A stretch of 64,000 nucleotides of DNA from positions 81,556,142 to 81,620,141 of the forward strand of contig CM049306.1 in NCBI GenBank assembly GCA_026874595.1. The letters run 5' to 3'. The stretch is from Sipunculus nudus (lineage: Eukaryota; Annelida; Sipuncula; Golfingiida; Sipunculidae). The notes beneath the pieces were generated by a model that was not told the origin of the DNA, did no database searches, and saw only the letters and a program-made list of their open reading frames with translations. Each line of letters starts with the position of its first letter. Position 1 is the stretch's first letter. Of the stretch, positions 1-10,623 are shown piece after piece. A program made the position numbers and the translations under genes.

Positions 1-1190
1 AATTCTCATAATAATTGTCTTAAATGGTTCCATATGAATGATTTTGGCTGAATTATGGAGACTGAATTGAGTCATTTTACCATATATGTTAGCTGTGTGA
101 AGCAGTTACATCTAGCCTGGCACTAGTTTATCAGCATCTATTACATCATGCCACTAGACATTTAGATTTCAGGTTAAATAGCTTGGCAGACTGCCACCTA
201 GTTCAGATTTTGCAACAGGCAAAAGGTCAGCCTGGATCTATTAATAGCTTTGGCAGACTGGCAACTGTTATAGATTAGGCAACAGGTCAAGAGTTCACTC
301 AGTGCAGCCAGGCATAGGTCAAGAGTTCACTCAGTGCAGTAGCTGCATTCTATTTATAGCTTTTTATAGCCAATTACTTCAGATTAGGCCCCAAAGGTCA
401 GTCTGGATCTATTTATAGCTTTGGCAGACTGTAAACTGTGTCAGATTAAGCAACAGGTCAAGAGTTCACTCAGTGCAGCCAGGTACATGTCAAAGGTTCA
501 CTCAGTCTAGCAAGGTGTAGGTCAAGAGTTCACTCAGTGCAGTGGCTTGAGCCAGCAATTTGTCACAATTCATTTGGGGCAACTGCCTTTCTTACCTAAG
601 CGTGGTCACCCCAGTGCATCAAACTCAAGGGAAGTTTGGTGTATTGCCAATTGGCCTGATGTTTTGACCCGTCTATGCGTCATTGATGGCATTCTCGTTC
701 ATAAGACAGGTGTTGCCACCTTCAATGACTTTTGCACAGTGTATGTACCTGCTTATTTCTACGGAGGAATTTGATATATCAGCCTGAAATTGGGCATATT
801 TATACATATCGGATAGCTTTATCGTGAACAAGACGGGTTGCGCCACCTAAAATAATTTTTGCACAGTGTATGTCCCTGCTTATTTCTCAGAAGGGGTTTG
901 ACATATAAGTCTGAAATTGGGCATATGTATATATCTCTGATAGCTTTGTTGTATACAGGATTGGTGATGCCAGCTACAAACATTTTTGTGTTGTAGGCAC
1001 CCATGCCAGAATTTCAGCAGTGATGTTTGTGTAATTGTTTCTTGTTCAAAATGTTTAGTACTTGCATTGTTCATATACATGTTACACATGTACTTGAAAA
1101 GGAATGGTCAAGCATTGAAGCATTATACCTGGTGTATATATCTGATTTCACAGGTTCGCATTTGGCCTGTAGGCCTTGTTAAAGAATGAG
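1..1190 (+). mobile_element. Family D HINE-like element, 3' part (copy 1)
   Basis: This stretch is the inverted counterpart of 23596-26380: bases 1-175 match 26215-26370 on the opposite strand, and 970-1190 match 23596-23790. Bases 288-545 hold short tandem units containing GGTCAAGAGTTCACTCAGTG. Bases 690-970 hold degenerate units with the words TTGCACAGTGTATG and GCCACC. The 3' end carries CACAGGTTCGC (about 1151-1161), then a GGCC-TGTA-GGCC hairpin and TTGTTA. The inverted partner of CACAGGTTCGC lies at the other end of copy 2. The 5' end lies outside the window. Assignment to Helitron/Helentron-type non-autonomous elements is inference from end structure. Confidence 0.6.
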
Positions 1191-1552
1191 CATACTGCAG
1201 GATATAGTTATGGTCAATTTAATGTTATATTATTTCCTTAACATTAAATAAGCCGGTCATTTGGGCTTCAATTTTGTTTACATTGCCCTGTTTACATGGT
1301 CAGCTATATAATATAATTGTTATCACTGAATATCTGATCATTTGTGTAACGATATTTTGTACAGGTTTAAATACGTAAATAGGTTTCTTAATTCTCCAAA
1401 GATGGCTCCACACACATTTATTGCGAGATTGATGGAGCTGGTCAGCCATGAGAGATTGAGGTGTTTCGATCGCTACGCTTTGGTCGCACGCATGGCACTA
1501 TGTTCTTGACTTTTTAACCTTGTTTCTTTTAATTTGTATATATCAATTACAG

Positions 1553-4500
1553 GTTACTGGTGGAATCTCCAAGGTGGTTAATGTCTCAGGGAAGATACGA
1601 TGAGGCCAAGAAAAATTTAGAACGCATGGCTAAGATGAATGGTACCAAAGTTCCTGACGACCTCGACTTAGAACGACTGCACAAAACAAGCGTATGTTTG
1701 GAATGCCTTTCCATCATAAACTATCACGATTTGCCTGTCGCCTCATGACCTTGTTTTGTTAGCTCAAAGGAGTAAAGCAACATTTTACGAATCCATTATC
1801 TAAAAATGTTAATTCTTACTCCCTCTTTCCAGATGTCACTATCTTCAAACGATGAAAGTCCAAAGAAAGGAACGCTCTTGGATCTGTTCAGAACACCTGG
1901 TTTACGTAAGAGGACTTTCATTCAATGTCTCAACTGGTAGGTGCCATTATTCTAAACGATGTACGTATCTGCGTCCATTTTCCCATACTTAAATAACCAT
2001 CTTTCAAAAGTACTGACACCATATTAAATTCATGAGGATTGTGTTGTTCGGTCATGAGCGAATTCCTTAGCCAAAACCAGTCCACCTGTATGAAACATTA
2101 AATAGCGTTCAGGAGCTGAGAGTCTTTTTCCTCTTCTATAACTGTTTCCCCTGAATTTGGACATATGACGTATAATTAATTTATTCTAAAGGATATGATA
2201 TGACATCCCAGACTACTTATACATATATATTCCTCTAGAACCTTTCATGAGGAATGGTTTCAGGAAGAACTCTTCTGTAGGTTCTTAGAAGCACCAATTA
2301 TCAGGGTTAAATATAGAACCCATAGGGTTCCCCAAAGAGGGTTCCATGAAGAACCCACGCTAGAGGGTTCTACCTGGAACCTCTAATGGTTCCCCACTGG
2401 CTCCACTCTGAAGAACACTTAAGGGTTCTTCATGTTACCCTTTTTTCTAAGAGTGTATGTTTATATATTTATGGGGTTAAATCACATGTTTAGATGAATT
2501 TCTATACTTAACATCATTTAACTGGCCGAGTAAACGTTTAAAAATGTATTCTGCAGTCTTCAATAGACACACCTTGAGTATTTAACGATGCCATCTCAAT
2601 CTTGGTTATAATGTTGATTACCTGTAATTGAATCAGATAATGATATAATTTTATTCAGCCCCAACAGATCTTGGACTATGAAGACTTTACTAAATGAAAA
2701 ACGGGTCCCCTTATCATTATTGTTTTTTTTTTAACCCATAGTCCTTACAAAGCCGGGTTACAGTCAAATAAACAGTTTACATCAATTATTTATGATGTCG
2801 GTTTCCTACCAGATACACAGCTTTGGAAAAAGCATTGCTTCCGTATCATTTTTTCTCCCATCAGGTTCGCCACCAGTCTCGGATACTACGGCCTCTCTCT
2901 GAGTGCCGGTAACCTCCCGGGTAGTGTTTTCATCAACTGCTTTATCATGGCGGTCGTCCAGTTTCCCGGCAATGTCGTCATCATATACTTTGTGTTCCGC
3001 TTTGGACGGAGGCCATCTCAGGCCGCTTCTCTTATATTGGCAGGGGCTTGTTTGTTGTTTGCAATTCCCTTTGCTGCAAATCCAGGTACGTCTATCATTG
3101 TCTACCTGTCACATAGTCATTCATTGTGACCGTTTCCCAAAATAAGAGATGACGCATTGTTTCCAAAATTAGAAGAAAAATAATTAGTTTCAAAATAGAA
3201 AATACCAGATGACATTACTGTATTGTACGCATGTCAGGTGATATTAACCAAAATGCTCCCACAAATGTCAGGTGATATTTACCCAAATGCTCCCACAACT
3301 ACACGCTATACGAATATATAACGGTATACATCATTCTTAACTCATAACATTGACAAAGGCTCACATAACCACAGCCGTATATCACAAAGGCGACTTTTGC
3401 AAGCGCAAGCAGTGGATCAGTAGAATGGGTTATGATTAAGAAATGTAAGGCGACCACTGCGTTAGGAGTGTACGCAAAAATTAGAAAAATGAGATATCTT
3501 AATTTGATTCGAGTATTCCTGTGCGTTCATAGTCGTAACGGTCAGGTTGGCGTTAGGAATGTTTTTTCTGAAATATGACATAGCTTGATTCTTCTTTCAG
3601 AACTACCTCAGTGGGTTATTACTGCCTCAGCTATGTTAGGAAAGATGTTCATCACTGCGTCTTTTGCAATGGTGTACTTGTACTCTGGAGAACTCTACCC
3701 AACCGTCATCCGAGCAAACGGTGTCGGTCTTTGCTCCATGTCAGCTCGAGCTGGAAGTATGATATCGCCACAATTAAAACTCGCTGTAAGTATCTATGAA
3801 CCAAGCGCACCGTATTACAGACGAGACTTATATGTATATAAAAGTCTATAAACGGGTAGTTATTTGTCTCTGTGTGGAAGGAATATGGAATTAACTAATA
3901 GTTAGCTGCACTAAGTCCCAGTCTGTCCATGAAGAGAACTTCTGATTTAAGGCTGAAAGAACGACCTAATAGCGCCACCAGTCACCGTCTAACTGAACCA
4001 ATGATACTTGTAAACTAGGAATGAAGCTGAGCTTCCAATCAAATTGTCTTGCCGTATGACTTTTGAATGACTTAAAAGTATGTAAATTTCAATGATTTGC
4101 CCGATTTTTAGACAGGACTGAGATAGTGTAGTATGTCTTAGTTCCGTCATCCCTATGAATTTTAGTGTTATATATAGTTCTATATCTATATCTATATATA
4201 GTTTATTTTTCAAACATTTTAATTAGATACCATAAGCATTCAGTTGTTCTTGTAAAAATGTATTCGCTTATTTTTTGTCTATATTCGTATACTTGTTTAC
4301 GCGAGGGCCTGTAAAAGTATCCATTAGGTTAAAAACATTATGTTGACTCAGATTACACACTCAATGCAATTTTATTGTTCAGCTGGTGTATTACTAACCC
4401 CCGGCATAGTACCATCAAAATCCGTCCTTGCATAACTACTAAAATTGCTAAAAAAAGAAATCCAATAACTGAGCAACGAGTGAATAAACAGGTAAACAAA

Positions 4501-4745
4501 CGCTCATTGCCGTCCAACACACCCACATTTCTCTAAAGAAAAATAATCGCTTCTGGCTTTCTGTCAGATATTTATCATAATTTTGTTTTCCAGGCTCTCG
4601 TGTGGCCCGGGTTACCCTTCCTCGTGTTTGGTGTTGTTCCTCTGGTTGCCGGCCTCTTGTCATTAAAACTCCCGGAGACCAGAGGCATCGTCCTGCTAGA
4701 GACGCTGGTGGAGGGTGAAAACCTAGGAAGGTAGGTATCGTTGTA

Positions 4746-4806
<61 letters not shown>

Positions 4807-5730
4807 TCTTATTTAAATCCCTAATATGATTGTAGTTTCAATTTAGTATATTTATATATTCATTTTATTTTTTTAATTGTATATATTTCAGTCAAATTTA
4901 ACTAAATCAAAGCTAGAATGTTTTATATTTTCACCGACAGATGTCACCTTCGGTCAGTTAGTCATTATATTTGCCACATTATAAACAACATTCAATGTCT
5001 CGACAAAAGACACTGAAGGACACGTGGCTGTATTTATTTTCCCTATATAACATCTATAAAACACACGAGGTTTGGGCCTCTTTTAAATAATTTTCAAAAT
5101 AAATTCTGATGTTAAACTTTTTTTTACCTGAGATTTGTTGTTTCTTCAATCAAACTAGACCAAGAAAAAGGGGGCTTGTGTTCCTTTTTCAACCATCCTG
5201 GTCCGAATGCAGTGAAGCCCAAAATACCCCACCGAGCAGTCCAAAACAAGCATTTGGACAACATCTCTTTGATTTGCCACAGATTAAAAAAAATACTGTC
5301 AATTTTATTTGAGATTATGCTTAACATACTTAAAAATCAAACAATGGGGTATTTTTGATGCTCCAACACATGATGGCTAGAGCCAACCAGAGAAAGCCAG
5401 ACCATTCACTACTCTTCTTTCAGGTTAGGGCTTGGTGACCCCAGGTCATGTAAACAAATAGGACCACGTGAGCTGAAGCAAGGATATACATGCTTTAGCT
5501 CATACCTATATTGTACCAGCAGGCAGATTTAGGCTACATCACACGCAGATGCTGCCATCTAGTGGCAAATATATCATTCATTGCCTAAGATCTTTTCTTA
5601 TACTTCCTCCCTTCCATTATTTATTCATTTATTTTTTTATTTTATTTAATTTTTTTTTTTTTTTTGCAGGAAGAAGGAACCGATGCTAACACCAGAGAAA
5701 GATCAGAAGGATGAAACAACCAAACTGTAA
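1553..5730 (+). CDS. SLC22-family organic cation/anion transporter (3' six exons, 5' end outside window)
   Basis: Six exons with GT-AG borders keep one frame: 1553-1691, 1833-1936, 2865-3085, 3601-3785, 4594-4730 and 5670-5730 (TAA). They encode the last 281 residues; SLC22 proteins are usually about 550, so roughly half is missing upstream. Exon 1 begins LLVESPRWLMSQGRYDEA, the conserved ESPRWL motif at the start of the large cytoplasmic loop. The 1833 exon ends the loop (PKKGTLLDLFRTPGLRKR). The 2865 exon carries transmembrane helices and the RFGRRPSQ turn. The 3601 exon has YSGELYPTVIRANGVGLCSM, the SLC22 signature before the last helices. The 4594 exon ends LPETRGIVLLETLVEGE. The tail is short and charged. 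The family moves organic cations, carnitine or anions across the plasma membrane; the substrate cannot be read from this half. I saw no earlier exon between 1190 and 1552. Confidence 0.9.
2240..2460. repeat. AAGAACCCTT-rich interspersed repeat in SLC22 intron
   Basis: About 220 bases filled with direct and inverted copies of AGGGTTCT/AGAACCCT and GGAACC/GGTTCC. It ends in ACCCTTTTTTCTAAGAGTGT at about 2437-2456. It looks like a short non-autonomous repeat, probably a MITE. I could not define matching terminal repeats or a target duplication. Confidence 0.4.
4744..4803. repeat. (TA)n microsatellite
   Basis: Uninterrupted TA dinucleotides just inside the intron that follows the 4594-4730 exon of the SLC22 gene. 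Confidence 0.95.
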
Positions 5731-6127
5731 AGATGAAGTTCTGCTGTATTTAACAGGAGGCATTTAACCTTTTAAAGTGGATATATAACATTCAATTATT
5801 TTAAATATCTGCTCAATCTGTTCAGGTATTTTTTTACAATTTTTTTACCGCCAATCTTTTTATACCTCAGAGAATAATACTTCATATTAGACATAGGGAT
5901 TTTTAAGAGTGTAGTGTATATAATGCGTGTATATATCTATCACAGAGCTCATTGTTCTTGTATATTGTAGATATTTTTCGTGTGTAGAGCACTGCTTTGT
6001 CCCCATTTTAGAGACATTTTTGTCTCTAAGAACAATATCGCACAAAGAATACTGATGATGGATCAAATTCTGTGTGATTTATACTTTACACGCCCATATT
6101 GGGTCATTTTATTGTCGGTTTATCATT

Positions 6128-6133
6128 AATAAA
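6128..6133 (+). promoter_or_regulatory. Probable poly(A) signal of SLC22 gene
   Basis: AATAAA lies about 400 bases after the stop codon, in an AT-rich 3' untranslated stretch. Cleavage would fall before the TA microsatellite at 6193-6257. Other weaker signals are possible. Confidence 0.5.
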
Positions 6134-6192
6134 CTATAAAACTTATCTGTATTACACTTGGATATATTGACTCATACTTTGGTTATCACTTT

Positions 6193-6203
6193 TAATATAT
6201 ATA

Positions 6204-6257
<54 letters not shown>
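6193..6257. repeat. (TA)n microsatellite
   Basis: Long TA tract with one short interruption, in the intergenic DNA after the SLC22 gene. Confidence 0.95.
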
Positions 6258-6262
<5 letters not shown>

Positions 6263-7401
6263 ACCCTTTACTGCTCAGATAAAATTGAAAATTTGGATGA
6301 ACCCTGACATTCATTAGAGGTAATATCTCCCTTGATTACAATTTAACTTAACCAAATCGTCAATGGTTGCTACAGAGAGGAATGGCTTTAGGGTAATGTG
6401 AATCTTAAAACTATAAAAGTAAATATACAAATATGCTGGATCTAAGAAAATGTAGCTGTATAAAAGGGAATTCTGTTTGAAAAATTGGTCGATCCTATTT
6501 GGTCCGTGTACTGGCCTTCTGAGTAGTAAGGGATTAAGAATTCAATGTGTATTACAGTTATTTCCTGTTAAATTTACATCTTGAATACATTTTTCAATGA
6601 TGGATTAATAGATATTCATTCTTCGCTGATCTACATGTATACAAAAAAGAACATGAATTGAAAAAAAATACGAATTTTAAATATAAATCATAACAGCTGG
6701 CATCTGTGTGCTCAATTATAAGAGGATTCCTATGAAGTGCTTACCCTTTAGTGATTATGAGGCCCCTAGTTATGGAAAGTTAATTATTTGCATCCCCACG
6801 GAAGAAACCAATACATGAATTATAAAATAATCACCGAACATTAATAAATGTGATTAAAAATAACCAATAGTTATGTAATCTATTCCTCGACCTGTGGCAG
6901 GTCTACTGCTTTTTCCTCGGGAGGGATATGACAGATCAGCCTGAAATTACACATGTCGATACATCTTGGATAGTTTTGTTGTATACAATACTTTGTTGTG
7001 TACAATATACTGGTGTCCACTTTACAAAGTACTGATAGAGATATTCAATTGTACGAGATCAGAAACAGTATGCAGTAACTATTACCTCTTAAACCATCCT
7101 GTGATGGCTTATCACAGTTTATCTTTATTGCTGGCGAAGGGTAAACGACGGTAGATTATAGTGTGTTATCTGTTTAATAATGTCACCTCCCTAGCTCTTA
7201 CTATCAACGGTTACTGCCGCAAGCGTCACCCGAAGTTTGGTGTGGATATAGGACAAAAGCACCCCCCTCCCCCCCCATCAAAAGCCCCCTACCTACCTTC
7301 ATTATAAAGAGGACAAATGCCCCCCCCCCCCTGTCAAAAGGCCCCCTATACCTTCATGTTATAGAAGACAAAAGCACCCCTTCCCCAATATATATAATAT
7401 T

Positions 7402-7445
<44 letters not shown>

Positions 7446-7890
7446 ATACATATTAATATATTATCATGTTTAATACAACTACACTTAATGCAAATAACTC
7501 AAGATTTAAATTTACTATGTATTTTATATTTTTGGCAAAATATACAAACGCAATATCAACATATTTCACATAATTACATGGACTACAATGTACAGTTATG
7601 AAAATCCAAATAATCAGTATTTTGATATTCATGATTATACCTACTAAAACTTGAACAAGTGAAAACACAAATATCTCAATTATCTGATAATTAGGAAACC
7701 ACTCCCATCGGATAGTTTTACACGACCTGTTTCACCTGAATAATTATGGAAAGCATGGCTTCGTTTTTGTCATGGTTAATGATCTAGCTCAGGTATTTTA
7801 ACATTATTAGATTTGAAATTTTCATATAAAATTGAGGAAACTAGAAAACGGAGTCGACTAGCGACAACAGGTATACGCCAATTCAATAGG
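6258..7890. other. Intergenic, no gene recognised
   Basis: Only short open frames occur, without splice context or recognisable protein. It holds C-rich runs interleaved with AAAAGCCCCC-like words at 7260-7385 and a TA microsatellite at 7388-7440. Bases 6890-7010 (GGAGGGATATGACAGATCAG and onward) resemble the ATATCAGCCTGAAAT units of families D and F1, so a decayed repeat fragment is likely. Confidence 0.5.
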
Positions 7891-8560
7891 CATGGGTAAA
7901 GTAAGGCATTGAATGTTCCTGGCACGACATGAGTCATTTGTCGCATCAGATATGCCAAATAAATTTCTCATATATGTGAGCAGTTTTCACCTAAAACAGA
8001 TCAATAGATGGATACAAGATAAACTGATTGTATGTGGCCCAAGCAGTCTTAAATACAAGATAAACCATTTCAATCCTTAGACCACTGATGAGAAAAAGTG
8101 CATAAATGTATTCTATAAAAAGAGAATGACAGGAGGCGCCACCTGTCTAGTCTACAACAAAGCCATCCAAAACGGATAAACATGCAAAATATCAGGCTGA
8201 TACATCCATCCATTCCTGAGATATGAGCGATTTTCACCCAAAGCAAACAGACGGATGGAAGCCACGTAAAACATTAGCAGATGACGCCACCATTCTTAGA
8301 TGGAGGTATCTAAGATCTATGGACATGCACATTTTCAGAACGATACGGCAAGCCACTCCTTAGAAAAGGGCATCCATGTATTCTACGAAAACGGGAAGGC
8401 AGGCGGTACCACCTGTCTGTACTACTAGAAAATTCTCCAAGATGGATGGAAATGCCAAAATTCAGACCAATAATTTGAACCACTCCTGAGATATGAGTAA
8501 TTTTCACTTAAAGTAAACGCGCGGATGGACAGTTATGAAGATAACTGTACACATACCACA
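7890..8560. repeat. Degenerate tandem repeat of the F1/D type
   Basis: Three to four diverged units share CCACCTGTCT, CCAAAACGGATAAACATGC, ATATCAGGCTGATA and GAGATATGAG(C/T)GATTTTCAC. The same words recur in order in the D and F1 cores at 24000-25300 and 48800-49600. The GGCGCCACC core occurs at about 8136. No intact ends were found, so this is probably a relic. Confidence 0.6.
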
Positions 8561-8739
8561 GCAGAGGAGTTCCCCAATGACCTGAAAAATCAGGTACCCT
8601 GGCACAGCTGACCTTCAATGACCAGAAGTGGGCTGGCTGGATTTCGCAATACCAGTGAATACAAAAAGTGACTCAACAACAAAATTCAACAAGGGCACCG
8701 CAAAGCGGAGCATCTCCTCGCACGGGGCATAATTAGAAT

Positions 8740-9440
8740 GGGTGTATTACACTGTGGAAATAAGGAGGGCAACTCTCTGGCCTTGACCTTTGTTTCTGTG
8801 ACCTCAAACTAAATATAGGGTTCTTCATCCATGGGTTGGTAATTTTTATGAGCAAGATGACCCTGACAGGTGTTGGTCCAACTGTTTGGCTTAAAATGGG
8901 TCGACAAGCTTTCTCAAGAAGTGAGCGCTGTTGCCGTGACCTTTGACCCTGTGACCTCAAAATCAATAGGGTTCTTCATCCATGGTTGGATGGGCCATAT
9001 TTGCAAGATGAAAGGTTTTGGTCAAAGGGTTTAGCTTTAAATGGATCCACAAGCTTTTTCAAGGAGTGGGCCTTGTGGCCTTGACCTTTAATCCTGTGAC
9101 CTCAAGATCAACAGGGTTCTTCATCCATGGGTGGGTGAGCCATATTTGGAAGATGAAAAGTTTTGGTAAAACGGTTTGGCTTTAAATGGGTCCACAAGCT
9201 TTTTCAAGGAGTGGGCCTTGTGGCCATGACCTTTAACCTCGTGACCTCAAGATCAATAGGGTTCTTCATCCATGGGTGGGTGAGCCATATGTGGAAGGTG
9301 AAAAATTTTGGTGAAACGGTTTGGCTTTAAATGGGTCCTCAAGCTTTTTCAAGGAGTGGGCCTCATGGCCGTGACCTTTGTCCCTGTGACCTCAAAATCC
9401 ATAGGGTTTTTCAATCGATAGGTTGATTGGCCATATTTGC
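8740..9440. repeat. 144-bp tandem repeat, about five units
   Basis: The word AGGGTTCTTCATCCATGG recurs at about 8817, 8968, 9113 and 9257, with a variant near 9401, giving a period of 144-151 bases. Each unit also contains TGACCTTTGACC-like and GTGACCTCAA words, AAATGGGTCCACAAGCTTTT and CAAGGAGTGGGCC. Unit-to-unit identity is highest in the middle. It differs from the 180-bp and 337-bp families. Confidence 0.85.
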
Positions 9441-9879
9441 ACAGAGGCGTAACTATATCCTCTTCGCAACTTCCTTGCAAGGGGATAATAACTAGCCTAA
9501 TTTTCGAGCTTTTATTTAAAAAATATAAAGATTTTAACAGATTCAATCGTTATGTGTGTATGTTGTGAAAATTAAATCAAAAGAACTTACAGGAAAAAAC
9601 ATGCCATGGCCAAAAAAATTTAAGGCATAGTTGTATCCCTGATAAAAAGTCTCTAGCTTCAACAATTCTTATTTTATGTGAGCAAATATCTTTTCAGATT
9701 TATTCAATGAAAGGCATTATGTTTGGGCACATAACTTCAAGACACAACTCAATAATAACCTACTTTCAGGTATGTACATAAGAAATATATAGAGGAATGG
9801 TTATTTCAAATATGATCAATATCAGATCAGAGGTTTTGATATTATGCAGTCTTCAAGTAAAACAATGGGTTTTAATTGA

Positions 9880-10100
9880 TTATTGATGTTTTTCCTTAAT
9901 ATCTCGAAGGAACGAAAACACAGTGACCCAATTTTTGGTATGGTAGGAGATTTTCGGGACATCTTACTCTTGTCAAATTTTGAATTCGTAGGTCCAACGG
10001 TTTCAAAAGCTGCCCTTTTAATGGACGTCCGGACAGACTGACGACGGACCTAACTTTGTTTAGATGACGTATAGTCAGCTGCGCTAAAAACTTTTTTATG
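9880..10100 (-). mobile_element. 5' end of a family B'-like element (reverse)
   Basis: Read on the minus strand, bases 10095 to 9880 match the start of the element at 56203-56400: the GACGGAC-rich tract, then GGACCTACGAATTC-like, CCCAATTTT(T)GGTATGGTAGGAG on the other strand and CTCGAAGGAACGAA. Its tip is AGCGCAGCTGACTATACGTC, which resembles the AGCTCAGCTGACT terminus of family B. The element's other end could not be placed. Confidence 0.6.
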
Positions 10101-10472
10101 ACGTTAATTAACGGTGTAAATAACATGGTGTAACAAAAATTTGCTAACCCTGTTACTAAGGCTTCTTTTAATTCAGCCTATTTTTCACATGCCAGACTGG
10201 CTCGAAGCATTTTAATGGTCCGTTTTTCTTGTTTAAAAACCTCTAAATTATGCCATATTCTAAATTCAGAGTAGATAGCATGCCAATACTCGTCATATTG
10301 AACTATTAATGATTGTTCTGGCATAGCTTTCCCACATGGATTCATACACATCCATGGCTAAAACCTGATGAATAGTTCATCATTTAGGAGGTATGGTTTC
10401 TGCATTCACCTGTCTGTACCATCAATATTTGGCCTCAAATAAAACGCACACAATTACATGAATTAAAAAATG

Positions 10473-10478
10473 TTTATT
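10473..10478 (-). promoter_or_regulatory. Probable poly(A) signal of the CDP-alcohol transferase gene
   Basis: TTTATT on the plus strand (AATAAA in sense) lies about 150 bases after the stop codon of the gene ending at 10624. Confidence 0.6.
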
Positions 10479-10623
10479 TGTCTTCAATATGAGACTGTTA
10501 GACAGGAGACAAAATATACATTGATAAATAAATGGGGTTTTGATAAATCTATAGACGCTCTCAGTCACGCTTCATGACACCTTTTTGATACAACATGAAA
10601 AATATTTCCGAATACACATTCTC

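Noticed and set aside
1380-1500. Possible additional upstream SLC22 exon
   Set aside because: Searched for conserved SLC22 motifs and paired splice sites between 1190 and 1552; none fit the phase needed at 1553.
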